A stretch of DNA of 64,000 nucleotides. It comes from Amycolatopsis xylanica (GTDB lineage: Bacteria; Actinomycetota; Actinomycetes; Mycobacteriales; Pseudonocardiaceae). The translations under genes and the position numbers were made by a program. Where the stretch lies: NCBI RefSeq assembly GCF_900107045.1, contig NZ_FNON01000008.1, positions 356,456-420,455 on the forward strand, read 5' to 3'. A model generated the notes under the pieces. It was not told where the DNA came from and ran no database searches. It saw nothing but the letters and a program-made list of their open reading frames with translations. Below are positions 1 to 8,523 of the stretch, piece by piece; positions within the stretch are counted from its first letter, which is position 1, and every line of letters begins with the position of its first letter.

Positions 1-243
1 GACCACGTCCAACTGGCCGAAGTGTTCCTTGGCCCGCCGCACGCTCTCGAAGACCGCGGCTTTGTCGATCACGTCCATCTCGAGCGGGAGCACCGCGTCG
101 CCGTACTCGGCGACCAGGTCGTCCAGGCTGCCGGCCTTCCGGGCGGTCGCGGCCACCTTGTCACCGCGGGCCAGTGCGGCCTCGACGAACTCGCGACCGA
201 GACCGCGGGAAGAACCGGTGACGAACCAAACCTTGCTGTTCAT
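1..243 (-). CDS. Short-chain dehydrogenase/reductase (SDR), N-terminal part
   Basis: The first 81 codons of a classical NAD(P)-dependent SDR oxidoreductase; the rest lies beyond the left window edge. The translation begins MNSKVWFVTGSSRGLGREF, so the dinucleotide-binding motif TGxxxGxG is intact at about residues 9-16, and a typical MDV acidic segment follows near residue 57. The ATG at 243 has a purine-rich ribosome site (AAAGGGAAAG) just upstream. It lies 24 bp downstream of a second SDR on the same strand, so the two probably form one transcript. Substrate cannot be told. The catalytic YxxxK is outside the window. Confidence 0.85.
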   Translation of the reverse strand, partial: MNSKVWFVTGSSRGLGREFVEAALARGDKVAATARKAGSLDDLVAEYGDAVLPLEMDVIDKAAVFESVRRAKEHFGQLDVV

Positions 244-267
244 GTCTTTCCCTTTCAGTGGAAGTGG

Positions 268-1011
268 TTACCAGGCCACGGGGCCGAGGCGGTCGATGAA
301 GATCCCGGTCGGTCCGTCGGCGCCGAGCGTCGCGAGCTCGATGAACGGGTCGGTGCCCTCGGTGACCGTCAGCTGGCCTGTGTGGTTGTTCATGTCGGTG
401 GCGGTGAACTTGCGGTTCGCGATCTCGCCGGGCGTGAGGGCGTTGAACTTGATGTCCGGGAACGCCTGGGCGTACCGGACGGTGATCATGTTCAGTGCCG
501 CCTTGGACGAGCTGTAAGCGAGCTCGTGCATCTTCGAGACGGCCTGGTCCGGATCGGTGACGACCGCGAAGGAACCGCCACCGCTGGACACCATCACCAC
601 CCGCGGCTGGTCGGCTGCCTGCAGCAGGGGCAGGAACGCGTGCGTGACCCGAACCGGCCCGTACACGTTGGTGTCGTAGACGGAGTGGATCTCGTCGGCC
701 GTCGCCTCCGCGGGGTGAACGACCCCGCCCGGCGCGCCTGCGTTGTTGATCAGCACGTCCAGCCGGTCGGTGTGCTCGCGAACCAGCCGTACGGCGTCGG
801 CCACCGATTCGTCCGAGGTCACGTCCAGCGGGACCAAGACCACCCGCGCGCCGCCCGCGGCCAGCTGGTCGGCCGCCGCCTGTCCGCGACCTTCGTCGCG
901 CGAGCCGAGAAAGATCGTCCAGCCCAGCTCGCCGAGCCTGCGGGCCGCCTCGAGACCGAGTCCCTTGTTGCCTCCGGTGATCAACACCGTGGTCTCTTCC
1001 GCGTTCGTCAT
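268..1011 (-). CDS. SDR-family oxidoreductase
   Basis: A 247-residue short-chain dehydrogenase of normal family length. The Rossmann glycine motif TGGNKGLG lies near the N-terminus, NNAG follows in the middle, and the catalytic Ser...YSSSKAAL block (Tyr-xxx-Lys) comes later, so it should be active. A longer in-frame start exists upstream, but it adds 51 residues without family likeness; the ATG at 1011 places the glycine motif at the expected distance. It is the first gene of a probable two-SDR operon. A TetR-like fragment lies just upstream on the other strand, suggesting a former divergent regulator. Physiological substrate is unknown. Confidence 0.88.
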   Translation of the reverse strand: MTNAEETTVLITGGNKGLGLEAARRLGELGWTIFLGSRDEGRGQAAADQLAAGGARVVLVPLDVTSDESVADAVRLVREHTDRLDVLINNAGAPGGVVHPAEATADEIHSVYDTNVYGPVRVTHAFLPLLQAADQPRVVMVSSGGGSFAVVTDPDQAVSKMHELAYSSSKAALNMITVRYAQAFPDIKFNALTPGEIANRKFTATDMNNHTGQLTVTEGTDPFIELATLGADGPTGIFIDRLGPVAW

Positions 1012-1087
1012 GCCCACCAGACCCCGCCCCCCGCTCGGCTGTGACCAGTTGTGAACCACTTCACAGCCGGACACCTCTCGACCACAT

Positions 1088-1109
1088 CGGCACGGCACGT
1101 GCCGTGCCG
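1088..1109. promoter_or_regulatory. 22-bp perfect palindrome upstream of the SDR genes
   Basis: The 22 bases read the same on both strands (half-site CGGCACGGCAC, centred on CACGTG). It lies 77 bp upstream of the SDR start and just before the TetR-like remnant. Operator function is inferred from symmetry and position only. Confidence 0.4.
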
Positions 1110-1113
1110 TTTG

Positions 1114-1236
1114 CACGATCCCGCGGTCGCCGCCGCCCTCAAGGAGCGCTTCATCCGCCCGCAAACGGAACGGACCGCCGCCCGGCTCAGGGGGGCGCAG
1201 GAGCAGGGGCAGGTCTCGCCCGAGACCGACCCTGGG
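1114..1236 (+). pseudogene. Remnant of a TetR-family C-terminal domain
   Basis: Within the gene-free stretch 1012-1659, one frame encodes HDPAVAAALKERFIRP followed by RTAARLRGAQEQGQ and SPETDP. This reads like the ligand-domain helix of TetR regulators ('ALRxRFxxPRRE...RGELRxDxDP'). No helix-turn-helix domain precedes it, and beyond about 1236 the frame turns into arginine-rich noise, so a functional regulator is not present. A hydrophobic stretch (APLVTVVVVVAGLAICAI) appears further on, near 1415-1475, in the same frame, but I cannot assign it. The rest of 1237-1625 shows nothing recognisable. Confidence 0.4.
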
Positions 1237-1625
1237 GGCTCATTTTCCTGGCCGCATTGGTCATCCCCATTTCCTCGACCGCGCCGATACTGGCGGCGGT
1301 CCCCGCTGATGTCCTTCGCGGGCACGCGGTTGCGGACGCGCGCACCGAAACTGAAGCGGACCCGGCGCCGCCGGAAGCCGCAGATCACGCGCTGGTGGAT
1401 GCGCACCGCGACGAAGGCACCTCTGGTCACCGTCGTGGTCGTGGTCGCCGGGCTGGCGATCTGCGCGATTCCGGCGCTCAGCCGCAGACCCAGCAATTTT
1501 GCCTCGAAGCCCCACGTCTGCGCCGCGCCAGAACAGGAGCCACAGCCTCACTTCTTTGATCGGCAGCAGGCCAGAGGTGCCGTGCGACCACTTTCAGTCA
1601 CTGAGTCGAGACCAAAGTTCACCTT

Positions 1626-1644
1626 TACTGTCTAACTGACAATA
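1626..1644. promoter_or_regulatory. Candidate operator in front of the NUDIX regulator
   Basis: TACTGTCTAACTGACAATA is an inverted repeat (TA-x-TGTC-N5-GACA-x-TA) ending 15 bp before the ATG at 1660. Spacing and architecture fit an autoregulatory site for the NrtR-like protein encoded next. Function is inferred. Confidence 0.45.
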
Positions 1645-1659
1645 TGTAGGGTCGACGCC

Positions 1660-2391
1660 ATGCCCGACGACGACTGGACCCCTCCGCCGGTACTGCTGGC
1701 CGTCGACCTGGTGATCTTCACCCTGATCGATTCGACGCTCCATGTGCTGCTCGTAGAACGGGGCATCGAACCGTTCCAGGGCGACTGGGCGTTGCCAGGA
1801 GGCTTCCTTGAGGACGAGCGAGAGGCTGTCCTCGCGGCCGCCCACCGCGAACTGATGGAAGAAGCGAATCTCGACGCAACCCAACTCCACCTCGAACAGC
1901 TAGGCGCCTACGGCGAGCCTGATCGCGATCCAAGGGGCCGTGTCGTCTCGGTGGCCTACCTGGCCATCGCGCCGGGGCTGCCGGAGCCACGGGCGGGCAC
2001 CGACGCCGCTCATGCGAGGTGGGTACCGGTTCCCGATGTTCTAGGAGGCAGCATCAAACTGGCCTTCGACCACGAAACCATCCTCCACGAGGGTCTCGAA
2101 CGGGCCCGCGCCCAACTCGAACACACCGCCATCGCCACGGCGTTCTGCGACGAGACCTTCACCATCAATGAGTTGCAACGGGTCTATGAAGCCGTGTGGG
2201 GTGTAGCACTCGACCTGCGGAACTTCTACCGGAAGATCCAGGCCGTCGACGACTTCATCGTGCCCGTAGGCGCTGAACGACGCACGGGCAAGGGCCGACC
2301 GGCCCGGCTGTTCAAGGCCGGGAGCCGGACCACGCTCTACCCACCTCTGGTACGCCCCAGCCCGGCCACCGCAAGTGAAGGGAACGGATGA
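1660..2391 (+). CDS. NrtR-like NUDIX-domain transcriptional regulator
   Basis: This 243-residue protein has a NUDIX fold (about residues 10-130) followed by a winged-helix segment (about 145-225, with FTINELQRVYEAVWG and LRNFYRKI) as in NrtR-type regulators, which sense ADP-ribose or related nucleotides. The NUDIX box is present (GGFLEDEREAVL...HRELMEEANL) but has one extra residue between the conserved Gly and Glu, and its final Gly is missing. That suits a ligand sensor better than an efficient hydrolase. Its stop overlaps the start of the nucleosidase gene by 4 bp, so the two are translationally coupled. It probably controls this cassette through the palindrome at 1626-1644; an ADP-ribose or nucleoside-diphosphate signal is inferred. 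Confidence 0.82.
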   Translation: MPDDDWTPPPVLLAVDLVIFTLIDSTLHVLLVERGIEPFQGDWALPGGFLEDEREAVLAAAHRELMEEANLDATQLHLEQLGAYGEPDRDPRGRVVSVAYLAIAPGLPEPRAGTDAAHARWVPVPDVLGGSIKLAFDHETILHEGLERARAQLEHTAIATAFCDETFTINELQRVYEAVWGVALDLRNFYRKIQAVDDFIVPVGAERRTGKGRPARLFKAGSRTTLYPPLVRPSPATASEGNG

Positions 2392-3524
2392 ACGACGACC
2401 TGGTGGTGATCCTCACCGCCTTCAACGAGGAGTACAAAGCCGTCCTGGACCGACTCGACAACGTGGAACAACACGTGCACGATCGCGGCACGCGCTTCGA
2501 CATCGGCACCGTTCGCGGAACGACCTGCCACGTCGCGGTCAGCCTGGCGGGCAAGGGGAATCAACCAGCCGCGGTCATGGCCGAAAGGGCGATCGCGCAC
2601 TTCTCACCGACCGCGCTGATGTTCGTCGGTGTCGCCGGCGCGTTGTGGGACACGCCGCTCGGCGACGTCGTGGTCGCTACACACGTCTACGGCTACCACG
2701 GCGGCACCAGCGAGGACGACGGGCTCAAGTCCAGGCCCAGGAGCTGGGAACTCGCACATGAGATAAGTCAGCTCGCCCAGCACATCGCGCGTACAGGAAA
2801 TTGGAAGGACACCGCACCCGACGGCGCGGAAGTGCGTTTCGGTCCCATCGCCGCAGGCGAGATCGTGCAGAACTCTCGCTCTTCCAGGGAAGCGCGGTGG
2901 ATCCGCGAGCACTACAACGACGCGCTGGCCGTGGAGATGGAAGGTGCCGGTGTCGCGCAAGCGGGACACCTCAACGGTGCCCCTGTGGTCATCGTGCGCG
3001 GCGTCAGCGACAAAGCGGACGGCTCGAAGACCTCCGAAGCGGACCAGAACTGGCAGCCGCGAGCCGCAGCCAACGCAGCAGAGTTCGCTACCTATCTCGC
3101 CACTGAACTGATCAAGGAAGGGAAACACGGCGCCATGAACACCAGAGCCACTCCTCCTCGCGAGCACGTCAGCGTCCACGGCACCGGTAGCACAATCGGC
3201 ATGGTGGCGGGCAGTATCAGCAACAGCACAGTCTTTCAGAATGTATCCGGCCAGCCCGGCACCACCTCTGACCTCACCGCGGAACTCTCTTTGCTGCGCA
3301 AGGACTTCGAGGCAGAACACGCACGCGGGCAACTCGACGACGAAACGTACGAGATCGCATGCGGCCACCTCGACGCCGCAGGCAAAGCCCTCGCGTCCAC
3401 TTCCCCGGAAAGCAAGAAGAAATTCGTGCTGGCTCTCAAGCAGTTCAGCGGACTGGTCGCGGAACTCACTGGACTAGTCGCGAAGGTCACCATGCTCGTC
3501 GCCGCCGCGAAAGGCATCTCATGA
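2388..3524 (+). CDS. MTA/SAH-nucleosidase-like phosphorylase with C-terminal RHIM-like motif and helical tail
   Basis: Residues 5-240 form a PNP/UDP-phosphorylase domain of the methylthioadenosine/SAH nucleosidase type. An N-terminal Glu pair (ILTAFNEEYKAV), VEMEGAG near 182-188 and RGVSDKAD near 204-211 match the catalytic Glu and Asp of that family, so the enzyme looks intact. After a linker come a glycine/serine motif, IGMVAGSISNSTVFQ (about 270-284), and a 95-residue helical tail. The same motif opens the next protein. Similar short motifs serve as RHIM-like amyloid signalling sequences in bacterial conflict systems; applying that here is an inference. The gene overlaps both neighbours by 4 bp. 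A role in cleaving a nucleotide or nucleoside during immunity is likely but unproven. Confidence 0.8.
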   Translation: MNDDLVVILTAFNEEYKAVLDRLDNVEQHVHDRGTRFDIGTVRGTTCHVAVSLAGKGNQPAAVMAERAIAHFSPTALMFVGVAGALWDTPLGDVVVATHVYGYHGGTSEDDGLKSRPRSWELAHEISQLAQHIARTGNWKDTAPDGAEVRFGPIAAGEIVQNSRSSREARWIREHYNDALAVEMEGAGVAQAGHLNGAPVVIVRGVSDKADGSKTSEADQNWQPRAAANAAEFATYLATELIKEGKHGAMNTRATPPREHVSVHGTGSTIGMVAGSISNSTVFQNVSGQPGTTSDLTAELSLLRKDFEAEHARGQLDDETYEIACGHLDAAGKALASTSPESKKKFVLALKQFSGLVAELTGLVAKVTMLVAAAKGIS

Positions 3525-5506
3525 CGCCACCCACAAGCCCCCTGCCGAACGTGAACGCGACCGACTCACACATCGGAATGATCGCAAGCGAAATCCACGA
3601 CTCGACCGTCTACTTCGTACTTCCGGACGCTCCGCCCGAGAAGAAATACCGTGTCGGCGTCGCATACCTGCGCGACGGTGTCCCTTCGCGGGCGCGAGAG
3701 CTAATCGACCAAGCGCGCGCACTGGGACACGACAGCGCCGAAGTACGGTTCCACTGGATGCTGGCCATGCTCAGCAAGCGTTCATATCGCGACCTCACCG
3801 TCGACGAGCGGGAACTGCTGATCTCCACGTCGCGTGCCAGCGAGGCGTTCGCAGCCGACGACTGGACGAGGTCCCTGGGCACGGTGCACGACTTGCTCAG
3901 CTGCCTGGGCGACACGGGCAGCGACCCCGAGGACGCGCTACGGCAGCTGGCCGAGCTACCTCAACCGCAACGCGACCAGATAGTGCGGCACCTGGACCTC
4001 GTACTCACGGGCAGTCTCAAGGACCGGTTCTGGGCCGGAATCCGGCGCAACGCGGCCGAAACCCGCTCAAGCATGAACCGCGAGAATCGGGTTTGGGCCT
4101 ACTTCGAAGTGCCACCAAGCAAACCCCGGACCCGTAAACCAGAACCGTCGCAGGTCACCCGGCGTGACCGCGTCCGCGCCCTGCTCGGCGAACTGGTCGC
4201 CGCGCTCGGCGCCGGCTATCTCGCCAAGACACTCCTCGTGGCCGCTCGGCCTCTGCCGATAGCCGCTTACCTGCTCGCGGCAATAGCCGCCTACTACGCC
4301 ATCCAGAGCGGATTCCACTGGCGCTACCAAGTGCAGCGTCTCGCGGTCAAAGAGCGTCAATTCCGGAAAAGAGTCGAAAGCGGCTCACCTGGCGGGTTCG
4401 CCAGGAACGTGAGCGACTCATTCGACCACTACTTCCACCGCTACGCGCCCGACAAGGTTCACCGTGGGACCTGGCTAGCCGAGACAGCCGGCGTCCGCGC
4501 AGCACTCCGCAACGAGATCGTTGACGTCTACCGGGACCAGCGGGTCACCGTCGACAACGTCAAGTGGCTCATCCGGTACTGCATACGGGACGTGCGCGCC
4601 AAATGGCGCAATGACACGCTGTTCGAGCATCGAAAGCGCTATCGGGCTTCAGCCAAGACCAAGACCATCTGTGTGCTGTCTACGACCACGTTCGCGGGCA
4701 TGGCCACCTATGTCGCCGCAGCGGCGTTGGATAGCGACCTGCTATTCACGCTGGTCGCTGCTCTGCTCTTCATGGTCGGCACGGCGACCAGCGTGCCCGC
4801 CTGGTCGTTCATCGTCAGTGAGCGTCGACGCGAGATCGAGGACACCGGCGACTACTGGGACGTACAGAACGCACGACAGCAGGAGTATGAACGCTGGAGC
4901 CGCAAGTTGGCGGACACCATGCCATCGGAAGCCGAGATGGAGAACTGGCTTAACGCCGACAAGACCATCGTGCTCGACGAGGCACTGAAGCACTACCGGC
5001 TGGCCTGGCGCGACGTGCTCACTCACGCGTTCCTGCAAACACCCGCCGAGAACTCCAGGCGAGCCCGGGTCACCGGCGGTCCGTACCGCTACTCGAACTA
5101 CGACATCCGTCTGTTCCTGATCACCCTCGACGGCGTGCGTGAGGTGACCACCGGGCTCGATTTCGAGCACATCAAACTGGTCTACCTTGAGCGCACCAAC
5201 TTCCGCTTCGATGCCGTCTCCTCAGTCCACGTCGTGACCCCGACAGAGCTCAGCTGCAACCTCGCGCTCACACTCATGAACGGCGAGCCGCGCGACATCC
5301 ACGTCAGCAGTTACGTCCCTGCCGACAACCTAGCCAACGGGGTTGAGGGCTCGGTGGTAGAGATGAGTCTCGATGCCGCAGGGTTCGCTCACACTCTTCA
5401 CATCCTCGAAGGCATCGCCGCGGAAGGAAAACACTGGATCGAACGCGACCCCTACCTCACGAAGCCCACGAACAGCCTGCACGAAGAGCTCAGCAGTACC
5501 AGCTGA
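3521..5506 (+). CDS. Motif-bearing membrane protein, partner of the nucleosidase
   Basis: A 661-residue protein starting at the ATG that overlaps the previous stop (ATGA). Its N-terminus carries SHIGMIASEIHDSTVYFVL (about residues 15-33), clearly matching the C-terminal motif of the upstream nucleosidase. A helical region with HDSAEVRFHWMLAMLSKRSY follows. Two hydrophobic hairpins (about 225-265 and 390-435) suggest four membrane helices, and a C-terminal soluble domain lies beyond about residue 480. I do not recognise a catalytic domain. The arrangement suggests a membrane-bound effector or adaptor recruited through motif pairing. Similar N-terminal regions occur, as I recall, in Streptomyces proteins of unknown function. 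Confidence 0.72.
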   Translation: MTPPTSPLPNVNATDSHIGMIASEIHDSTVYFVLPDAPPEKKYRVGVAYLRDGVPSRARELIDQARALGHDSAEVRFHWMLAMLSKRSYRDLTVDERELLISTSRASEAFAADDWTRSLGTVHDLLSCLGDTGSDPEDALRQLAELPQPQRDQIVRHLDLVLTGSLKDRFWAGIRRNAAETRSSMNRENRVWAYFEVPPSKPRTRKPEPSQVTRRDRVRALLGELVAALGAGYLAKTLLVAARPLPIAAYLLAAIAAYYAIQSGFHWRYQVQRLAVKERQFRKRVESGSPGGFARNVSDSFDHYFHRYAPDKVHRGTWLAETAGVRAALRNEIVDVYRDQRVTVDNVKWLIRYCIRDVRAKWRNDTLFEHRKRYRASAKTKTICVLSTTTFAGMATYVAAAALDSDLLFTLVAALLFMVGTATSVPAWSFIVSERRREIEDTGDYWDVQNARQQEYERWSRKLADTMPSEAEMENWLNADKTIVLDEALKHYRLAWRDVLTHAFLQTPAENSRRARVTGGPYRYSNYDIRLFLITLDGVREVTTGLDFEHIKLVYLERTNFRFDAVSSVHVVTPTELSCNLALTLMNGEPRDIHVSSYVPADNLANGVEGSVVEMSLDAAGFAHTLHILEGIAAEGKHWIERDPYLTKPTNSLHEELSSTS

Positions 5507-5653
5507 TCAGGTCTCGACCGCTACGCTCGTCGATGCCCAGCGCGGGCCGAGCCAGGCTCGTCCGTTCGACGGATGATCTTAAATCTATGAAACATTTCGC
5601 TCCTTTTGGCGATATCTACGCGAGCGGGTTGGCCGAAGTCGGAGGGGAAGTCT

Positions 5654-6922
5654 ATGGGGCGTCGTCGGGGGTTTTTCGCCGAGATGCAGTATCAAGCGGC
5701 GAAAGCGCAACAAGAGCGAGCGCGGCAAGCCGCCGCGGCGGAACGTCAGCGGGTGCGGCTCGAACGTGAAATGCACCGCGCTCAAGTAGCCGCCGCTCAA
5801 GCCCACGAGCGTATGGTGCGGGCAAACGCGCAGGCCGCCGCGCAGGCAGAACGCGAAGCCAAACGTCTCCACATCGAAGCTCAGCAATCCAAGGCCGAGT
5901 CGCTCAACGCGAACCTCGTCGAAGAGCTCTCTGCCATCGATGGAATTCTCGAGTCGACGCTGGCTGTCGACGATTACGTCGATTTGGAAAAGCTTCGACG
6001 GATCGCCGAACACCCGCCTTTCCGGTCAGCCAATTCCGCGGCGATACCCCCGCCTGCTCCGGCCGCTGCGCCGCCGGAGCCGTACTTCCAGCCTCCGCCG
6101 GCACCGACTGGTCTTTCGGCGGTCTTCGCCAAGAAGAAGCACGCCACCGCAACCGCAGAGGCCCAGGCCCGGTTCGAGCAGGCACACGCGGCCTGGCGGG
6201 GCGTGGTGGCGGAGATCCCTCGTCGGCAGCTGGTCGCGTTGGAGCAGCACCAGGCGGCGGAAGCCGAGCGGTTGCGGCGGCTGGCCCGAGACCAGCAGCA
6301 GTACGAAACCGAGTGCGACGAGCGTCGTCGGGTTGTCGACGAGGAAAACGCCCGCCTCGAGGACTTGATCGCCCGGCTGGCGAGGAACGAACCGGCGGCC
6401 GTCGACGAATACATCGGTATCGTGTTCAGCAACTCCATCTACCCCGATGCGATCAGCGCCAACAGCGACGTCGACTTCTCCTACAGCTCTGACCTGCGGG
6501 AACTATCCATCACACTGGTATTCCCGCCACCCGAGGCGATCCCGGCGACCAAGTCGTTCCGGTACGTGCGGGCCAGTGACGAACTGGCGGAAACCAGGCT
6601 GACGCAGAAGGACCTCACAACCAGGTACGCGAATCTGATTGACAACATGACGTTGCGCACCCTGCACGAGATCTGGGAGTCCGACCGCGCGCGCCGGATC
6701 GACAGCATCTCGCTAGTCGGCGGTGTCAACCACGTTGACGCTGCGACCGGCCAGGATGTGTTCGTCAGACTCATCGCACTCGCGGTGGCCCGCGAAGACT
6801 TCGCGCGGATCGACCTCGCGCGGATCACCCCGTCCGAAACGATGAAGCACCTTCGCGCGGTCGTTTCGAAGGCCCCGTTCCGTCTGACTCCGATCGACGA
6901 CCGCAAGGGTGTCCGCGGATGA
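5654..6922 (+). CDS. Coiled-coil 'restriction system'-like conserved actinobacterial protein
   Basis: 422 residues. The start was set at 5654 because GGAGGGG lies 7 bp upstream and the protein then begins MGRRRGFFAEMQYQAAKAQQ. Residues 10-110 are a charged alanine-rich coiled coil, a Pro/Ala linker follows, a second coiled coil spans about 185-255, and a globular domain fills about 265-415 (IYPDAISANSDVDFSY..., ending in SKAPFRLTPIDDRKGVRG). Streptomyces relatives are annotated as restriction-system or hypothetical proteins, from memory. No nuclease motif (PD-ExK, HNH) is evident, so it is probably a structural or sensing partner. It overlaps the next gene by 4 bp, which ties it to the GIY-YIG protein. 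A gap of about 150 bp separates the pair from the nucleosidase module. Confidence 0.68.
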   Translation: MGRRRGFFAEMQYQAAKAQQERARQAAAAERQRVRLEREMHRAQVAAAQAHERMVRANAQAAAQAEREAKRLHIEAQQSKAESLNANLVEELSAIDGILESTLAVDDYVDLEKLRRIAEHPPFRSANSAAIPPPAPAAAPPEPYFQPPPAPTGLSAVFAKKKHATATAEAQARFEQAHAAWRGVVAEIPRRQLVALEQHQAAEAERLRRLARDQQQYETECDERRRVVDEENARLEDLIARLARNEPAAVDEYIGIVFSNSIYPDAISANSDVDFSYSSDLRELSITLVFPPPEAIPATKSFRYVRASDELAETRLTQKDLTTRYANLIDNMTLRTLHEIWESDRARRIDSISLVGGVNHVDAATGQDVFVRLIALAVAREDFARIDLARITPSETMKHLRAVVSKAPFRLTPIDDRKGVRG

Positions 6923-8268
6923 GCCACGCAGCCGGGTTCCGGTTTGTCACGCCGCCGGGCTGGCCGGAGCCGGAGCCCGGCTGGGTGCCGCCGACCGGTT
7001 GGCGACCGCCGGCGTCGTGGCCACCCGCGCCGCCCGGGTGGGAGTTCTGGGTCGCAGACGCCCCAGTCGAGGAAAGGGTGGCAAGCGGTCAACTGCCGCA
7101 GGAAGACCCCCCGGATCCGCTCGTTGACATCGTCGGTACACCCGCACCGAGGCAAGCGGAACTCGAGGATGTTCGTGAGCAGATCGAGCAAGCCCGCCGC
7201 GAGCTCGTCGAGCTGAACGACGCGATCCTTCTCCAGCAGGTCGGGATCTACGAGTATCACCATCCGCTCGAGAACGCCGAGCAGTACAAAGAGACGCTGG
7301 CCGCACTCCGTCAAGAGGTGAAGGACTTCGTCAAGCAGGGCAACGCGATCCTGGCCGCTGACAGATTCGCCTACAACAACTCGTTGGCACAAGGCCGCAA
7401 GATGATTGCCGACTTCTCCAAGCTGATGTTGCGCGCTTACAACGCCGAAGCCGACAACTGTGTCCGCTCGGTTCGTGCGGGCACGGTCGCCTCCGCGAAG
7501 CAACGCCTCGAGCGTTCGGTCGAGTCGATCGCCAAACTGGGCAAAATGATGGAGATGCGGGTCGCACCCGAATACCACCAGGCCCGGTTGCGGGAGATCG
7601 AACTGACCGGGGACTACCAGATCAAGGTCCAGGAGGAGCGTGAAGCGGCAAGAGAGGAACGTGAGCGTCTACGCGAAGAGAAGCGCGCGGAGGCGGAATT
7701 GCAAGCCGAACGCGAGCGGCTGGAAAAGGAACGCGACCACTATGCCAACGCCCTGGCGCAGCTCGAGGCGCAAGGCAAGCCTGAACAGGCGGACGCCCTG
7801 CGCGAGCGGTTGTCCGCGATCGCGGAAGCGATCGCGCAGAACGACTATCGGATCGCGAACATCCGAGCTGGCTACGTCTACGTCATCAGCAACATCGGCG
7901 CCTTCGGCGAGAACGTCGTCAAGATCGGGATGACCAGGCGGATCGAACCGAAGGTCCGTATCGTCGAGCTGGGTGACGCGTCGGTTCCGTTTCCCTTCGA
8001 CACTCACTTACTACATTTCTCTGAAGACGCGATCACGCTCGAGAACGAGCTGCACAAGATGTTCGCAGATCGCCGGCTGAACCACGTGAACTCCCGACGG
8101 GAGTTCTTCTTCATCACCCCACAGGAGATCCGGACAGCCTTGGCGGAAAAGCTCGGAAATATCCTTGAGTTCACCGAGGCGCCCGAGGCAACGCAGTACT
8201 TCCAGAGCCGCTCCTCCTGGCCGGAAAACGCCCGCAGTCGGACTGACAGCGCGACGACCTCCCGATAG
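6919..8268 (+). CDS. DUF4041 / T5orf172 (GIY-YIG-like) nuclease-family protein
   Basis: 449 residues. The first 45 are a Pro/Trp-rich repeat (PPGW, PPTGW, PPASW, PPAPPGW). Residues about 75-225 resemble the DUF4041 region, with VGIYEYHHPLENAEQYK and a run of basic and acidic helices. A long coiled coil spans about 230-310. The C-terminal domain (about 314-420) has GYVYVISN, VVKIGMTRR and LENELHKMF, the pattern of the T5orf172/MUG113 branch of GIY-YIG nucleases. In that branch a Tyr-Val-Tyr strand, an Arg and a Glu form the active site, and all are visible. It probably acts on DNA with its upstream partner in phage defence; the function is inferred. The last 20 residues are low complexity. Confidence 0.75.
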   Translation: MSHAAGFRFVTPPGWPEPEPGWVPPTGWRPPASWPPAPPGWEFWVADAPVEERVASGQLPQEDPPDPLVDIVGTPAPRQAELEDVREQIEQARRELVELNDAILLQQVGIYEYHHPLENAEQYKETLAALRQEVKDFVKQGNAILAADRFAYNNSLAQGRKMIADFSKLMLRAYNAEADNCVRSVRAGTVASAKQRLERSVESIAKLGKMMEMRVAPEYHQARLREIELTGDYQIKVQEEREAAREERERLREEKRAEAELQAERERLEKERDHYANALAQLEAQGKPEQADALRERLSAIAEAIAQNDYRIANIRAGYVYVISNIGAFGENVVKIGMTRRIEPKVRIVELGDASVPFPFDTHLLHFSEDAITLENELHKMFADRRLNHVNSRREFFFITPQEIRTALAEKLGNILEFTEAPEATQYFQSRSSWPENARSRTDSATTSR

Positions 8269-8470
8269 CATCCCTCAAGGCTGGTCGGCGATGCGCCGCC
8301 TTCCCCCGCCTGCGAATCGCAGTGTTGCGGGTCCAAGCCCTCCCCGGGACCAGCACCGAAAAGCCACCGCCGAGCAGCGTTCCACCTGCTCCACGCTGCT
8401 CCAGAAACGCTCCAGCAGGGGCACGCCAGAAACACGAGAAACGATCGCGCAAGATGGGGAGCGAAATGTA
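8269..8470. other. Non-coding stretch between the accessory cassette and tRNA-Ala
   Basis: I see no supported gene here. It is the boundary between the accessory cassette and the tRNA gene; I found no direct copy of the tRNA 3' end that would mark an attachment site. Confidence 0.4.
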
Positions 8471-8514
8471 GAAAACCCCTCCGACCAGCCGAAACGGCTC
8501 AATCGAAGGGGTTC
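8471..8514 (-). terminator. Terminator of tRNA-Ala
   Basis: Read on the minus strand, AACCCCTTCGATT pairs with the AGGGGTT just before a short T-run (TTTTC), with an inner GCCG/CGGC stem. It starts about 10 bp after the tRNA 3' end. Confidence 0.6.
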
Positions 8515-8523
8515 TTCACGATG

